The notes beneath the pieces are model-generated. The model was not told where the DNA came from. It searched no databases and saw only the letters and a program-made list of their open reading frames with translations. This document shows, piece after piece, positions 11,650-19,917 of a DNA stretch of 64,000 nt. Each line of letters begins with the position of its first letter. Position 1 is the stretch's first letter. Position numbers and translations under genes: made by a program. The DNA is from Kitasatospora sp. GAS204B (GTDB lineage Bacteria > Actinomycetota > Actinomycetes > Streptomycetales > Streptomycetaceae), in NCBI RefSeq assembly GCF_029892155.1, contig NZ_JARZAG010000010.1, positions 1 through 64,000 of the forward strand, read 5' to 3'.

Positions 11650-12524
11650 GCGCCGCCCCGGCCTGACGGCTCCTCGGCGAGCCCGCCGGCGACCGCTGCA
11701 ACGGTCCGCCCGGTGGCCGGCGGCGGCGCCGACGGCTGCTGCGGCTGCGGCTGCGGCTGCGGCTGCGGCTGGGCGAAGTCCTGCAGCCCGTCCCGAAGTT
11801 CCGTCAGGACGTCCGCGGCCTCGGCACCGTCGATCACCCGGTGGTCGAAGGCCAGGCTGAGCCGCAGCACCGGCGCGATGGCGAGCTGTCCGTCCCGGAC
11901 CACCGGCCGGTCGACGACCCGGCCGACGCCGAGGGTGACCGTGGTGCCGCCCACCGAGTGGAAACCGTCCACCGCGCGGTGCCCGAGCGAGCTGACCGCG
12001 ACCGTGCCCATCCGGCGCCGCCGACCGCCCAGCGGGCGGATCCCGGCGTTGAAGGCGGCCGCGCCGAGCGGCCACGGCAGCCGCTGCAGCGCCCGGGTCG
12101 GGGCGAACTCGGGCATCGTCTGCGGATCGCCGTCCCGGTAGTGGTCCACCTGGGCCTGGATCTGCGCCAGGGTGGCGGCCTGGACGCCGGGCAGCAGCGC
12201 CGACAGCACGACCCGGCGCCCGTCGAGCGTCTTGTCGAGAGCCAGTTTGGCGTCCACCGAGTCGTAACGGGCGAGCCGCGGGCGCAGGCGGCCGCGCAGG
12301 GCAGCGTTGGCGTCCGGGTGCGCGGCGAGCACCCGGCCCGTGGTGTGCAGCAGATAGCTGACCCACGAGTAGTGCAGCCCGGCTTCGGCGGCGGCCGCCC
12401 GGTGCGCGCGGACCGCCGTCAGGTCCACCTCGGTGTCCAGGTAGACCGGTGCGAAGTCCCGCGCGTACTCCAGGAAGCGCAGGGTGTGCCGGCGCTGCCG
12501 GGGCAGCGGCTCGATCCTGGTCAC
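11646..12524 (-). CDS. E2-type acyltransferase of tetronate cassette (AbyA4/Agg4-like)
   Basis: 292 aa from GTG 12524, overlapping the ACP stop. It is a stand-alone catalytic domain of the 2-oxoacid dehydrogenase acyltransferase family. The motif FDHRVIDGAEAA carries the catalytic His and Asp. There is no N-terminal lipoyl domain, as expected for the tetronate enzymes that acetylate the primary hydroxyl before elimination. The C-terminal tail has a run of alternating Gln-Pro encoded by a hexanucleotide DNA repeat and is probably unstructured. Function is inferred from family and operon position. Confidence 0.88.
   Translation of the reverse strand: MTRIEPLPRQRRHTLRFLEYARDFAPVYLDTEVDLTAVRAHRAAAAEAGLHYSWVSYLLHTTGRVLAAHPDANAALRGRLRPRLARYDSVDAKLALDKTLDGRRVVLSALLPGVQAATLAQIQAQVDHYRDGDPQTMPEFAPTRALQRLPWPLGAAAFNAGIRPLGGRRRRMGTVAVSSLGHRAVDGFHSVGGTTVTLGVGRVVDRPVVRDGQLAIAPVLRLSLAFDHRVIDGAEAADVLTELRDGLQDFAQPQPQPQPQPQQPSAPPPATGRTVAAVAGGLAEEPSGRGGA
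11733..11771 (-). repeat. GCTGCG hexanucleotide repeat inside the acyltransferase gene
   Basis: About six tandem copies of a 6-base unit (gctgcg on the + strand) encode the alternating Gln-Pro stretch near the C-terminus of the acyltransferase. In-frame slippage here would change only the tail length. Confidence 0.7.
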
Positions 12525-12748
12525 GCCGGCACCGCCAGCCGGTAGAGCGAGCCGAGGCTCTGCGCCTGGAGGACGTCCGGGAAGGAGATCGTCCGGCCGG
12601 TCTCCCGTTCCAGGACGGTGACCAGTCGCAGCATGTGCAGCGAGTCCCAGCCCGGTACCTGGTCGAACCCGAGCTCCAGGTCGGCGCGGGTCACCGGCAG
12701 GCCGATCTCGTCCCGGATCAGGACCACGAAGTCCTCGGCGCTGTTCAC
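12521..12748 (-). CDS. Discrete acyl carrier protein (glyceryl-ACP carrier)
   Basis: 75 aa from GTG 12748, which overlaps the FkbH-like stop. The carrier fold has its phosphopantetheine attachment Ser in GWDSLHMLRL. In tetronate pathways a discrete ACP carries the glyceryl unit that an FkbH-like enzyme makes from 1,3-bisphosphoglycerate. The position between the FkbH-like and acyltransferase genes matches AbyA3 and Agg3. Confidence 0.93.
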   Translation of the reverse strand: MNSAEDFVVLIRDEIGLPVTRADLELGFDQVPGWDSLHMLRLVTVLERETGRTISFPDVLQAQSLGSLYRLAVPA

Positions 12749-14667
12749 GGTCGCATCCCTTCGAAGTTCTCGGTGAGCCGCAGGTTCGCGGGGGTCTCGG
12801 CGATCTCGGTCAGCTCGTGGCGGAAGACGGTCACGCCATCGCGCTCGGCGGCAACGGCGGCATCGGCGTCGCGGTCGGCGATCTCGACGAAGCCGTTGCG
12901 CGGGTAGAACGCCTTGACCTTGGCGTTCTTGGCCGTGGGCCGGTAGCCGGCCTCGACGGCCCGCACGCCGCTGTCCCGTGCGTGCCGCAACACCGCCGCC
13001 AGGCAGGCGCCCTCGATCCCCCGCGAGAACACCCGGCAGCTGAGCAGGAAGTTGTCCAGGTACCCGGTGTCGCCCTCGCGCCGGTAGAAGACCGCGCCGA
13101 CCAGGCCGTTGTCGCCGAACCGGTCCGCGGCCTGGATGGCGAGCACCAGGTGGTCCGGGCTGCCGGCGAGCCGGCTGACGTCCGCCGCCTGCAGTCGGGT
13201 CGTCGTCAGGTTGAACTGGTTGGTGCGCAGCGTGAGTTGCGAGACGCGGGCGATCTGCTCGGCGGTCACCGTGCCCAGCCGCACCTCGATCCGCAGTTCG
13301 CGCAGGTAGTCCTCGATGCTGGAGAAGCTGGTGAGGAAGTCCTGACGGGCCAGCTCCTCGCGGTACTTGACGGTCCGTCCGCGATCCTCGCCGGTCAGCT
13401 CGCGCACGGCGAACCAGCCGTCCCGCAGCACCGCCCCGACGTGCTGCGCCGGGTCCTGACCGAGCTGGACCACCGCGACCTCGGGCAACTCCCGGCGCAC
13501 CAGGCCGCACTCGTACGGGCTGTCGTCGACGAAGACGAAGCTGTCCGTACCGAGATTGAGCGCTTGGGCGAGCGCCTTGATGTTGTCGTGCTTGGGTTGC
13601 CAGTTGGCGATCACCCGGACGAAGTCCTCCTCGCGCAGCACCATGTCGGGATGCTCGCGCAACACCTGACGGACCGGTTCGAGGTCGTTCTTGCTCACCG
13701 CCGCCAGCAGCACACCCTGCGAGCCGAGTTGCTTGACGACCTGCTGGAACCGGTGGAAGGCCTCGCCACGGTAGCCGTCCGCGACCTCGATGCCCTCCGC
13801 GCCGTCGTCACCGAGGATGCCGCCCCACAGGGTGCCGTCCAGGTCGAGCAGCAGGCACTTCCTGGTCCGCCCGGCCACCTCGCGGGCAACCGCGCCCACC
13901 TCGCGGGCGTAGCCGGCCAGCAGCTGCGGTGACAGGTGGGCCTTGGCGTAGACGCTCATCCGAGGGTCACGGGCGGGAACACCATCGGCCAGGATCGGGT
14001 CGAGGTCGACGACCAGCAGACCGGGGTGCCGCTCGCCCAGCCGCAGCAGCCGGGCCGCCGCCTCGTGCCAGACGGCGGCCAGCTGCGCGCGGGACCGGTC
14101 GGCCACCAGCTGCGCGGTCGTCTCCCGCAGCAGCGGAAGGGTGTTGACCACCAGCGTCTTTCCGCCGGCCTGCTCGAAGGAGGTGGCCAGCCGGTCGACC
14201 AGCGCCACCTTGGCAGCCAGCACCCGTTCGGCATCGGCCGGGCTCCAGGGCACCGGTAGCTCGTCCAGCACCACGAAGGGGTCCAGCAGGCAGAGCGCGA
14301 GGTCGGGCGCGAAGCGGTACAGCTCGCTGTCCGGATCGGTCAGGTCGAAGACGTAGCTGTCGAAGTCGGCCAACTGCGGGCGCAACAGCAGGCCGTGCCG
14401 GGCCAGCTCCGCCGTGAGCGCGGGCACCAGGGCGGCGAGCGTGCCGTGCCCGGTGATCGCGATGCGCACCACGGGCTGCGCCGGATGGTGGGCCAGGACC
14501 TCGTCGACGTCGAGCCTGGCGAGCAACTGCCCGAACCTGGGCAGCAGTTCGTCCGGCACCTCGTGCAACAGCCCTTGCACCAAGTGGTATTCGGCGGTGA
14601 GCCGGCCCTCCCGGTTCAACCGGCCGAGGGTGTCCTGGGCCGTGGTCGCGAGTTCGGTGTCGGTCAT
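12745..14667 (-). CDS. FkbH-like glyceryl-S-ACP synthase
   Basis: 640 aa from ATG 14667. The middle contains the HAD phosphatase-type motif DLDGTLWGG (first Asp near residue 275), and the C-terminus a GNAT-like domain, as in FkbH, AbyA2 and Agg2. The N-terminal ~250 residues are also typical of the longer family members. The enzyme takes a C3 glycolytic unit, dephosphorylates it and loads it as glyceryl-S-ACP, which becomes the tetronate ring carbons. Its start lies 4 bases after the KAS III-like stop and its stop overlaps the ACP start, so translational coupling is likely. Confidence 0.93.
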   Translation of the reverse strand: MTDTELATTAQDTLGRLNREGRLTAEYHLVQGLLHEVPDELLPRFGQLLARLDVDEVLAHHPAQPVVRIAITGHGTLAALVPALTAELARHGLLLRPQLADFDSYVFDLTDPDSELYRFAPDLALCLLDPFVVLDELPVPWSPADAERVLAAKVALVDRLATSFEQAGGKTLVVNTLPLLRETTAQLVADRSRAQLAAVWHEAAARLLRLGERHPGLLVVDLDPILADGVPARDPRMSVYAKAHLSPQLLAGYAREVGAVAREVAGRTRKCLLLDLDGTLWGGILGDDGAEGIEVADGYRGEAFHRFQQVVKQLGSQGVLLAAVSKNDLEPVRQVLREHPDMVLREEDFVRVIANWQPKHDNIKALAQALNLGTDSFVFVDDSPYECGLVRRELPEVAVVQLGQDPAQHVGAVLRDGWFAVRELTGEDRGRTVKYREELARQDFLTSFSSIEDYLRELRIEVRLGTVTAEQIARVSQLTLRTNQFNLTTTRLQAADVSRLAGSPDHLVLAIQAADRFGDNGLVGAVFYRREGDTGYLDNFLLSCRVFSRGIEGACLAAVLRHARDSGVRAVEAGYRPTAKNAKVKAFYPRNGFVEIADRDADAAVAAERDGVTVFRHELTEIAETPANLRLTENFEGMRP

Positions 14668-14671
14668 CGCC

Positions 14672-15703
14672 TCAGGCCGCTTCCAGCACGAATCCGGACT
14701 TGATCCACTTGCTGGACTCCACCGCGACGGCCACCGCCCGCTGCCCGGACGACATCCGGGACAGCATCCGCTCCAACTGGAAGAAGGGCAGCGCGTTCGC
14801 GGTGTTGCCGGTCTCGCCCACGCAGCTCACCTCCTCGGCCCGCGGCAGCGCGAGGTGCTTCACGATCCGGTCCGTCATCCGGACCGACAGCTGCGGCGGC
14901 AACAGGTAGTCGAGGTCCGCCGGCTGCCACCCCTGGGCCTCGATGAGCTCGGTCAACGCCTGCGCGGCGAGCGTCGGCACGTGCTCCTCGATCGCCTTGA
15001 AGTCCTCGTGCAGTGCGGGCCGTTGCTCGTGCCGGTCGCCCATCCCGAACCACTCCACGATCTGCCCCGGCGCCCGGCCACGACCGACGAACCGGACCAG
15101 CACCCGGCGCAGCAGCACGCTGCCGGCTGCCGGGTCCGCGGTGAGCACCAGGGCACCCGCGCCGTCCCCGAAGAGCACGGTGTTCACCAACTCCCCCGGG
15201 GACAGGGTCTCGAACTCGACACCGAGGTCCACGTGTTTGGCGCAGACGTCCCCGCCGAGCACCAGCGCGGTGCGGTGCCGACCGGTCAACAGCATCTGGT
15301 GGGCGACGTCCAGGGCCTGCATCGCCCCCGTGCAGCCCGACTGCAGCTGGTAGGTGGCGACGCCGTCGATCCCCAGCCGGTCCGCCACCACGTTGACGGT
15401 GGTCGGCAGCAACGAGTCCGGCATCGAGGTGCCCATCACCACCAGGTCGACCTCGCCCGGCGCGACGCCCGCCGCCGACAACGCCTTGCGACCGGCCGTC
15501 TCCGCCAGGTCGGCGAGGCTGAACCGCACCTCGCCGGTCTCCAGGTCCATCGCGAGATGCCGGGTACTGGTACCGATGAAGGTGTCCACCCAGCTCTCGA
15601 ACGTTCCGCCGGCCCGGAGCGTGCGGCCCAGCGTGGCATTGTCGATCGGCGGGCCCGGAAGCGCGGTGGCGACGGCGGCGACACCGATGTCAGAGGCGGC
15701 CAT
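14672..15703 (-). CDS. KAS III-like ketosynthase for tetronate ring formation
   Basis: 343 aa from ATG 15703 with an AAAGGAG ribosome site 6 bases upstream. It has the thiolase fold of FabH-like enzymes. The nucleophile Cys is in LQSGCTGAMQ and an Asn in GETGNTANALP. At the place where FabH has its catalytic His (PHQAN), this protein reads LLPPQLSVRM, so the His is absent there. AbyA1/Agg1/RkD-type enzymes join glyceryl-ACP to the polyketide chain and close the tetronate. First gene of the cassette operon. Confidence 0.9.
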   Translation of the reverse strand: MAASDIGVAAVATALPGPPIDNATLGRTLRAGGTFESWVDTFIGTSTRHLAMDLETGEVRFSLADLAETAGRKALSAAGVAPGEVDLVVMGTSMPDSLLPTTVNVVADRLGIDGVATYQLQSGCTGAMQALDVAHQMLLTGRHRTALVLGGDVCAKHVDLGVEFETLSPGELVNTVLFGDGAGALVLTADPAAGSVLLRRVLVRFVGRGRAPGQIVEWFGMGDRHEQRPALHEDFKAIEEHVPTLAAQALTELIEAQGWQPADLDYLLPPQLSVRMTDRIVKHLALPRAEEVSCVGETGNTANALPFFQLERMLSRMSSGQRAVAVAVESSKWIKSGFVLEAA

Positions 15704-15882
15704 TGTGCTCCTTTCAGGAGTCTCCACGGGCCGGACGAGATCCGCAGCCGACCGGAGACGGCGTCTGAGCGGGATCCGCGGCACCCGTCGTGTGCGGCCA
15801 TCGTGCGGACGGTGCGCAAAGCGGCCCTAAAGCCGCTCTGCGCACGCGACCGCCGCCCGCCGGACGGCCGGCCGACCTGCGC

Positions 15883-16662
15883 TCAGCCGGACATCCGGAC
15901 GAGGCTGCTGCCGAGGTCGTCCTCGGCGGCCAGGATCGTCTGGTGCAGGTCGCGCAGCTGCCGGCAGGGTTCGATCCCCAGGTCGCGACGGAGCACCTCG
16001 CGCGCCCGCCGGTAGACCTGGAGCGCGTCCCCGCGCCGCCCCACCCGGTACAACGCCGCCATCAACCCCTGGTAGAACGCCTCGTGCAGCGGGTGTTCGA
16101 GGATCAACGAGTAGAGCAACCCGATGAGTTCGTGGTCCCGACCGAGCGCCAGGTTCGAGGTGACGTTCAACTCGACGCACTCCAGCTGAAGTTCCTCCAG
16201 CCAGGTGGCGAACCCGCTGACGATCCGCCCCTCCTTCAGCCCGCCGAGCGCCGGGCCGCGCCACAGCGCCAGGGCCTGGTCGAAACAGCCGACGGCCTGC
16301 TCGTAGCGCTGCGCGCGGGCGTGGCCGCGCCCCTGGATGGTGAGCCGCTGGAAGATCTGGAAGTCCAGCTCGTCCTCGCCCAGTTCCAGCAGGTACCCGG
16401 ACGATCGGGTGACGATCGGACTGCGCTCGCGATCCCGACACGGCAGGAAACCACGCAGTTGTGAAATGTAGACGTGCAGTGCCGCCGTGGACCGGCTCGG
16501 CGGCTTGTCCCCCCACAACTCGTCGACCAGTTGATCCTTCGTGACCACCTGACCGGCCCTGATCAGCAGTGTTGCCAGGAGAATCTCCTTCTTCCTGGCA
16601 CTCAGCGCATGAACCCCGCCATCCCCCATGACACGCAACGAGCCCAGGAGTTCGTATCGCAC
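15883..16662 (-). CDS. SARP-family transcriptional activator
   Basis: 259 aa from GTG 16662 (RYELLGSLRV), preceded by a G-rich ribosome site (AAGGGGGGAAA). Residues 1-90 form the OmpR-like winged helix (KKEILLATLLIRAGQVVTKD, DELWGDKPP). The rest is a bacterial transcriptional activation (BTAD) domain with TPR-like helices. The length fits small SARPs of the ActII-ORF4/DnrI type without an ATPase. It is placed between the tetronate operon and a divergent small gene, so it is probably a pathway-specific activator working with the LAL regulator. Confidence 0.93.
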   Translation of the reverse strand: MRYELLGSLRVMGDGGVHALSARKKEILLATLLIRAGQVVTKDQLVDELWGDKPPSRSTAALHVYISQLRGFLPCRDRERSPIVTRSSGYLLELGEDELDFQIFQRLTIQGRGHARAQRYEQAVGCFDQALALWRGPALGGLKEGRIVSGFATWLEELQLECVELNVTSNLALGRDHELIGLLYSLILEHPLHEAFYQGLMAALYRVGRRGDALQVYRRAREVLRRDLGIEPCRQLRDLHQTILAAEDDLGSSLVRMSG

Positions 16663-17009
16663 TTTCCCCCCTTGAAACCGTGCACTAACACCCGAGTAAC
16701 ATACGGCGAAACAAGCCGCTTGAATGCGTCGCAATCACGCTTTAGCAGCCTGCAAGAGCCGCGGGGTCGGCAGCAATAGGGGAAACTACCTACGGTTCGA
16801 CAGCCGGACGGCCACCCTCCGGCCAGGCGTTGACGAAGCCGCCGAACCTGTGACGCAGAGCACATGACGTCCGCCGCCCCGCCCGCTCCCAGTCAAGAAC
16901 GGGGTTAGCACTCCTTAAGCAGCGGCGCCGACGCTGCCAGGCGACCACCTCGGGCGCACCGCGACCTCCGCGACCGGGCCGGCGCCGAGTTGGGGAGGGA
17001 ACCCACCAC
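16663..17009. promoter_or_regulatory. Divergent promoter region, SARP and small DUF6059-like gene
   Basis: 347 bases between GTG 16662 (leftward SARP) and ATG 17010 (rightward small gene). The part next to the SARP (about 16675-16800) is clearly more AT-rich than its surroundings, as promoters often are in these genomes. No gene is apparent inside and I could not assign -35/-10 boxes with confidence. Confidence 0.4.
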
Positions 17010-17225
17010 ATGCCTTGCCGCCACCGGGCGCGGCGCATCGCCCGCCTCCTGCTCGCCGCCCTGCAGCCACTCGCGATCCACTGGGGCTGCTGGACCCCCC
17101 TGCCGCCGCCGAACCTCCCTCGCCGCGGCACCTCGCCCCTGCACCCCGAGGAACTGCGCCCCGACCTCCCGCTGACCCCCACCGAACGCGCCCTCAATCA
17201 TCAACTGCGCCACCTGGACCGCTGA
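17010..17225 (+). CDS. Small DUF6059-like protein
   Basis: 71 aa. The start is well supported: ATG 17010 follows GGGGAGGGA (16992-17000) with a 9-base spacer. The protein has a basic N-terminus, a short hydrophobic stretch (LLLAALQPLAIHWGCW), a proline-rich linker and a C-terminal block (HPEELRPDLPLTPTERAL). This resembles the small DUF6059 proteins found beside SARP/AfsR-type regulators in Streptomyces. Function is unknown. The family assignment is from memory of the motif, not from a search. Confidence 0.6.
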   Translation: MPCRHRARRIARLLLAALQPLAIHWGCWTPLPPPNLPRRGTSPLHPEELRPDLPLTPTERALNHQLRHLDR

Positions 17226-17258
17226 CGCCCCGTCACCACGGCGGCCCGTCCCAGGCGC

Positions 17259-17726
17259 TCAGGGCACGCAGGGGCGGGTCTCGGTCCAGTCGACCAGCAG
17301 GCGGCGCTCGGCGAAGAACCACCCGCCGTCCCGCTTGACGAATTCGTCGAGGTAGCGGATGGACGCGATCATGATGGTGCGCTCGGCGTCCGCGCCGGAC
17401 GAGATGTGGTGGGCCAGGCAGTAGCTCTCGCCGCTCGCCCGATCACCGTCGAGGGAGACCGTGCTCTGGCCGTTGAAGTGGGTCGTGGCCCGGTAGGAGT
17501 TGAGGTTGTCGAACACCGGGGCGAGAGCTTCCCGCCCGTGCAGTTCCTGGGTCGGCTCGGCCGCGGTGGCGTCCAGGTGGACCAGGAACCGGGTGTCTTC
17601 GGTGAACAGGGCCATCTGACCCTTGGCATCCCGGCGGTCGGCGCAGTGCGCGTAGGCGTCGATCAGCTCGCGGATGGCCAGCCGGTCGGCGGCCTCCTGT
17701 GCTGAGATCGAGCTGTGAGCGGACAT
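17259..17726 (-). CDS. SnoaL-like / NTF2-fold protein
   Basis: 155 aa from ATG 17726 (SAHSSISAQEAADRLAIREL), with GGGAG five bases before the start. The small single-domain alpha+beta cone fold is shown by RELIDAYAHCADRRDAKGQM and ending RRLLVDWTETRPC. Members include polyketide cyclases, dehydratases and ketosteroid-isomerase-like enzymes. An in-frame upstream ATG at 17741 is possible but less well supported. It probably forms a unit with the following NTF2-like gene on the same strand. No specific substrate can be assigned. Confidence 0.85.
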   Translation of the reverse strand: MSAHSSISAQEAADRLAIRELIDAYAHCADRRDAKGQMALFTEDTRFLVHLDATAAEPTQELHGREALAPVFDNLNSYRATTHFNGQSTVSLDGDRASGESYCLAHHISSGADAERTIMIASIRYLDEFVKRDGGWFFAERRLLVDWTETRPCVP

Positions 17727-17764
17727 GCCTGCTCCCATCATGGTTGAACCTTCAAGCCAAGTTC

Positions 17765-18184
17765 TCAGGCCAGGCCGAGCTGGGCGGCGATCACGGAGCC
17801 CTCCGCGTAGCAGTCGAAGCGCTTGATCCTGCCGTCCACCAACTCGAACACGTCACAGCAGGGGGCGTCCATGCGCTTGCCGGTCGGCGGGACGGTGCCC
17901 GACGGCAGCTCCAGCGGGCCGAGGTGGGTGCCCTGCAGCCGTAGCTGCACGATGACCATGTTGTCGACCGCATAGAACCGGCCGAGCTCCCGGTGCATGT
18001 CGGGGAACGCCTTCGCGTAGACCTCGACCGTCCTACCCAGCTCCTCCGCGCCGCGATAGGTGTGCGGGATGGACTCGTCCGTGAAGGTCCCGTCCTCGGT
18101 GAAGGCCGCGACCCACGCGGCGACATCCTTGTCCTCGGCGGCCTGGTAGGCGTTACGAATGATCTTCTCGTTGTCCAGTGACAT
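17765..18184 (-). CDS. SnoaL-like polyketide cyclase-family protein
   Basis: 139 aa from ATG 18184 with AGGAG seven bases upstream. The sequence (NAYQAAEDKDVAAWVAAF, then MHRELGRFYAVDNMVIVQL and DVFELVDGRIKRFDCY) is typical of the SnoaL/ester cyclase family of NTF2-fold enzymes. It lies 38 bases upstream of the second SnoaL-like gene on the same strand. A role in polyketide tailoring is possible but unproven, since both genes lie outside the compact tetronate operon and next to MarR/LysR regulators. Confidence 0.85.
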   Translation of the reverse strand: MSLDNEKIIRNAYQAAEDKDVAAWVAAFTEDGTFTDESIPHTYRGAEELGRTVEVYAKAFPDMHRELGRFYAVDNMVIVQLRLQGTHLGPLELPSGTVPPTGKRMDAPCCDVFELVDGRIKRFDCYAEGSVIAAQLGLA

Positions 18185-18313
18185 CTCGGTTCTCCTGGTT
18201 CGTGCGGTCGGCACCGCTTGCCAATGGAGGCACCTGCCCTCTCAATCACTTTAATGCTCAAGTCATGAGAACGCGCAAGAGCAATACGCCGATTGCCACG
18301 TGCACAAGGTGAA

Positions 18314-18348
18314 CGACTCGCCCGCGCGCTCAGCGCGCGGGCGAGTCG
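18314..18348 (-). terminator. Strong hairpin at the 3' end of the MarR gene
   Basis: A perfect 16-bp inverted repeat (18314-18329 with 18333-18348) has a 3-base loop that is itself part of the MarR stop codon (18330-18332). It lacks a T-run, which is common for terminators in high-GC actinomycetes. It would end MarR transcription before the SnoaL-like genes. Confidence 0.7.
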
Positions 18349-18827
18349 ATGCGCCGCAGGATGCGCTCGGCGTCCTGGCCGAGCCGGCGCAGGCGCTCGC
18401 CGGACAGGTTGTCCACCACGAGGTGGCGTACGTAGGCCACGTGGCCGGGCGCGGCCGACTCGAGCTTGCTCATGCCGGCGGGCAGCAGGATGGCATTGGT
18501 GAAGCGCCCGTCGACCGGATCCGCTTCGCGCCGGACGTAGCCCCGGCGCTCGAGCCGCTTCACCAGGTGCGACAAGCGGGACAGCGACGAGCTGGTGTGC
18601 TCGGCCAGCACGCTCATCCGCAGGGTCCGCGCAGGAGCCTCGGACAACATCGCCAGAGTCATGTACTCGACCATGCTCAGATCCGCATCACGCAGCAACT
18701 GTGCGTCGATGGCCCACGGAAGCCGGGTGATCAGGCGGACCACCGACATCCATGACGCCAGTTCGGCGGACGTGAGCCACAAGTCGGCGTGCTCGTCCGC
18801 CTGCGGCGACGGCTCGGGCGTGGTCAT
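18330..18827 (-). CDS. MarR-family transcriptional regulator
   Basis: 165 aa from ATG 18827. Winged-helix features are clear: LSMVEYMTLAMLSEAPARTL, then AEHTSSSLSRLSHLVKRLER as the recognition helix and RREADPVDGRFTNAIL as the wing. The length is typical for MarR. The target is not evident. The downstream SnoaL-like pair on the same strand is separated by a strong hairpin. It is head-to-tail with a LysR gene. Confidence 0.9.
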   Translation of the reverse strand: MTTPEPSPQADEHADLWLTSAELASWMSVVRLITRLPWAIDAQLLRDADLSMVEYMTLAMLSEAPARTLRMSVLAEHTSSSLSRLSHLVKRLERRGYVRREADPVDGRFTNAILLPAGMSKLESAAPGHVAYVRHLVVDNLSGERLRRLGQDAERILRRIDSPAR

Positions 18828-18883
18828 CCTGCGAGGCTATCAGCGCGGCGTGGCGCGGGCGCGGCGCCTCGGAACGCACCGCC

Positions 18884-19801
18884 TCAGGACCCGCTCCGCA
18901 GCCTGTGCTCGATGTGCGGCGGGGTGACGAGGGTCCGGTCGGCGATGGCCTCGACGAAGGCGGCCGTGATCGGGTCGGGGCGAACCCGGGTGTAGACCGA
19001 CAACGGTCGCAGGACCGGCGGGTCGGGTCGCAGCAGGGTGCCTTCGAAGCGCGGTGGGATGTTGTTGCCCGGGATGAGCGCGAGGCCGAGGCCGGCGAGC
19101 GCGAGGTTGAGCGCGGTGGGGCTCTGCTCGGCGCGTACCGCTACGCGCGGCGTGAATCCGACGGCGTTGCAGGCGTGGTCGAGGATCTCGGACAGGCCGC
19201 TCTGCGGGGTGAAGTGGATCCATTCGTGCTCGGCGAGGTCGGCCAGCCGGATCCGGTTGGTGTCGGCGGGCAGGTCGGCGTCGCTCGCGGCCACGATCAG
19301 GAACTCCTCGGTGCCGATCTCGCGGGTGGGGCCGTCCCAGTTCGGGGGCGTGGGGCCGACCGCGAGGTCGGCGTTGCCGGCCTCCATGGCCGCGACGAGG
19401 TCGTCGCTGTGGCGGAACTCGACGAGCTGGACGCGCAGTTCGGGGTAGTTGCGACGCCAGGCGCGCAGTGCGTGGGGCAGGACGCCGGTGCTGATGGAGT
19501 AGAGGGTGCCGACGTGCAGCTCACCGGTCGCGATGCCGTTGGCCCGGCGCCCCGCGCTGCCGGCCCGCTCGGCGTGGGCGAGGCTCGCTCGCGCGTGCGG
19601 CAGGACGGTGCGGCCGGCCGGGGTCAGGCGCACCCTGCGCGGCAGGCGCTCCAGCAGCGGACCACCGAGTTCGCGCTCCAGGGCCTGGATCTGGTGGGAG
19701 AGGCCCGGCTGGCTGACATGGAGCAGCTGGGCCGCTGCCGTGAACGACCCCTCGTCGACCACCGCAACGAAGTACTCGAGTTGACGCAACGAAACTGCCA
19801 T
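18884..19801 (-). CDS. LysR-family transcriptional regulator
   Basis: 305 aa, standard LysR length. The N-terminal HTH is LRQLEYFVAVVDEGSFTAAA, then SQPGLSHQIQALERELGG. The substrate-binding domain follows (GELHVGTLYSISTGVLPHAL). It is divergent from the FSH1-type hydrolase and PEBP genes, with a palindromic T-N11-A candidate site in between, so it probably controls those genes and itself. The inducer is unknown. Confidence 0.92.
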   Translation of the reverse strand: MAVSLRQLEYFVAVVDEGSFTAAAQLLHVSQPGLSHQIQALERELGGPLLERLPRRVRLTPAGRTVLPHARASLAHAERAGSAGRRANGIATGELHVGTLYSISTGVLPHALRAWRRNYPELRVQLVEFRHSDDLVAAMEAGNADLAVGPTPPNWDGPTREIGTEEFLIVAASDADLPADTNRIRLADLAEHEWIHFTPQSGLSEILDHACNAVGFTPRVAVRAEQSPTALNLALAGLGLALIPGNNIPPRFEGTLLRPDPPVLRPLSVYTRVRPDPITAAFVEAIADRTLVTPPHIEHRLRSGS

Positions 19802-19827
19802 GCACTCAGGTTATCACCGTAAGAACA

Positions 19828-19848
19828 GCCATTTGTTGGACGAATGGC
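19828..19848. promoter_or_regulatory. Candidate LysR operator
   Basis: An inverted repeat of GCCATT (19828-19833) and AATGGC (19843-19848) with a 9-base spacer lies between the LysR start and the divergent hydrolase start. It has the T-N11-A form (ATT...AAT) expected of LysR sites. Confidence 0.5.
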
Positions 19849-19917
19849 GCAAGAAGGCGCACCATGATGTGCAGATGGCGACCAGTCAGTATCTCGACCT
19901 ACGGCGGAAGTTCAGAT

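Noticed and set aside
17259-18184. SnoaL-like pair as tetronate cyclases or Diels-Alderase
   Set aside because: Known spirotetronate cyclases of the AbyU type are beta-barrels of another family, and these genes are outside the compact operon. The role is left open.
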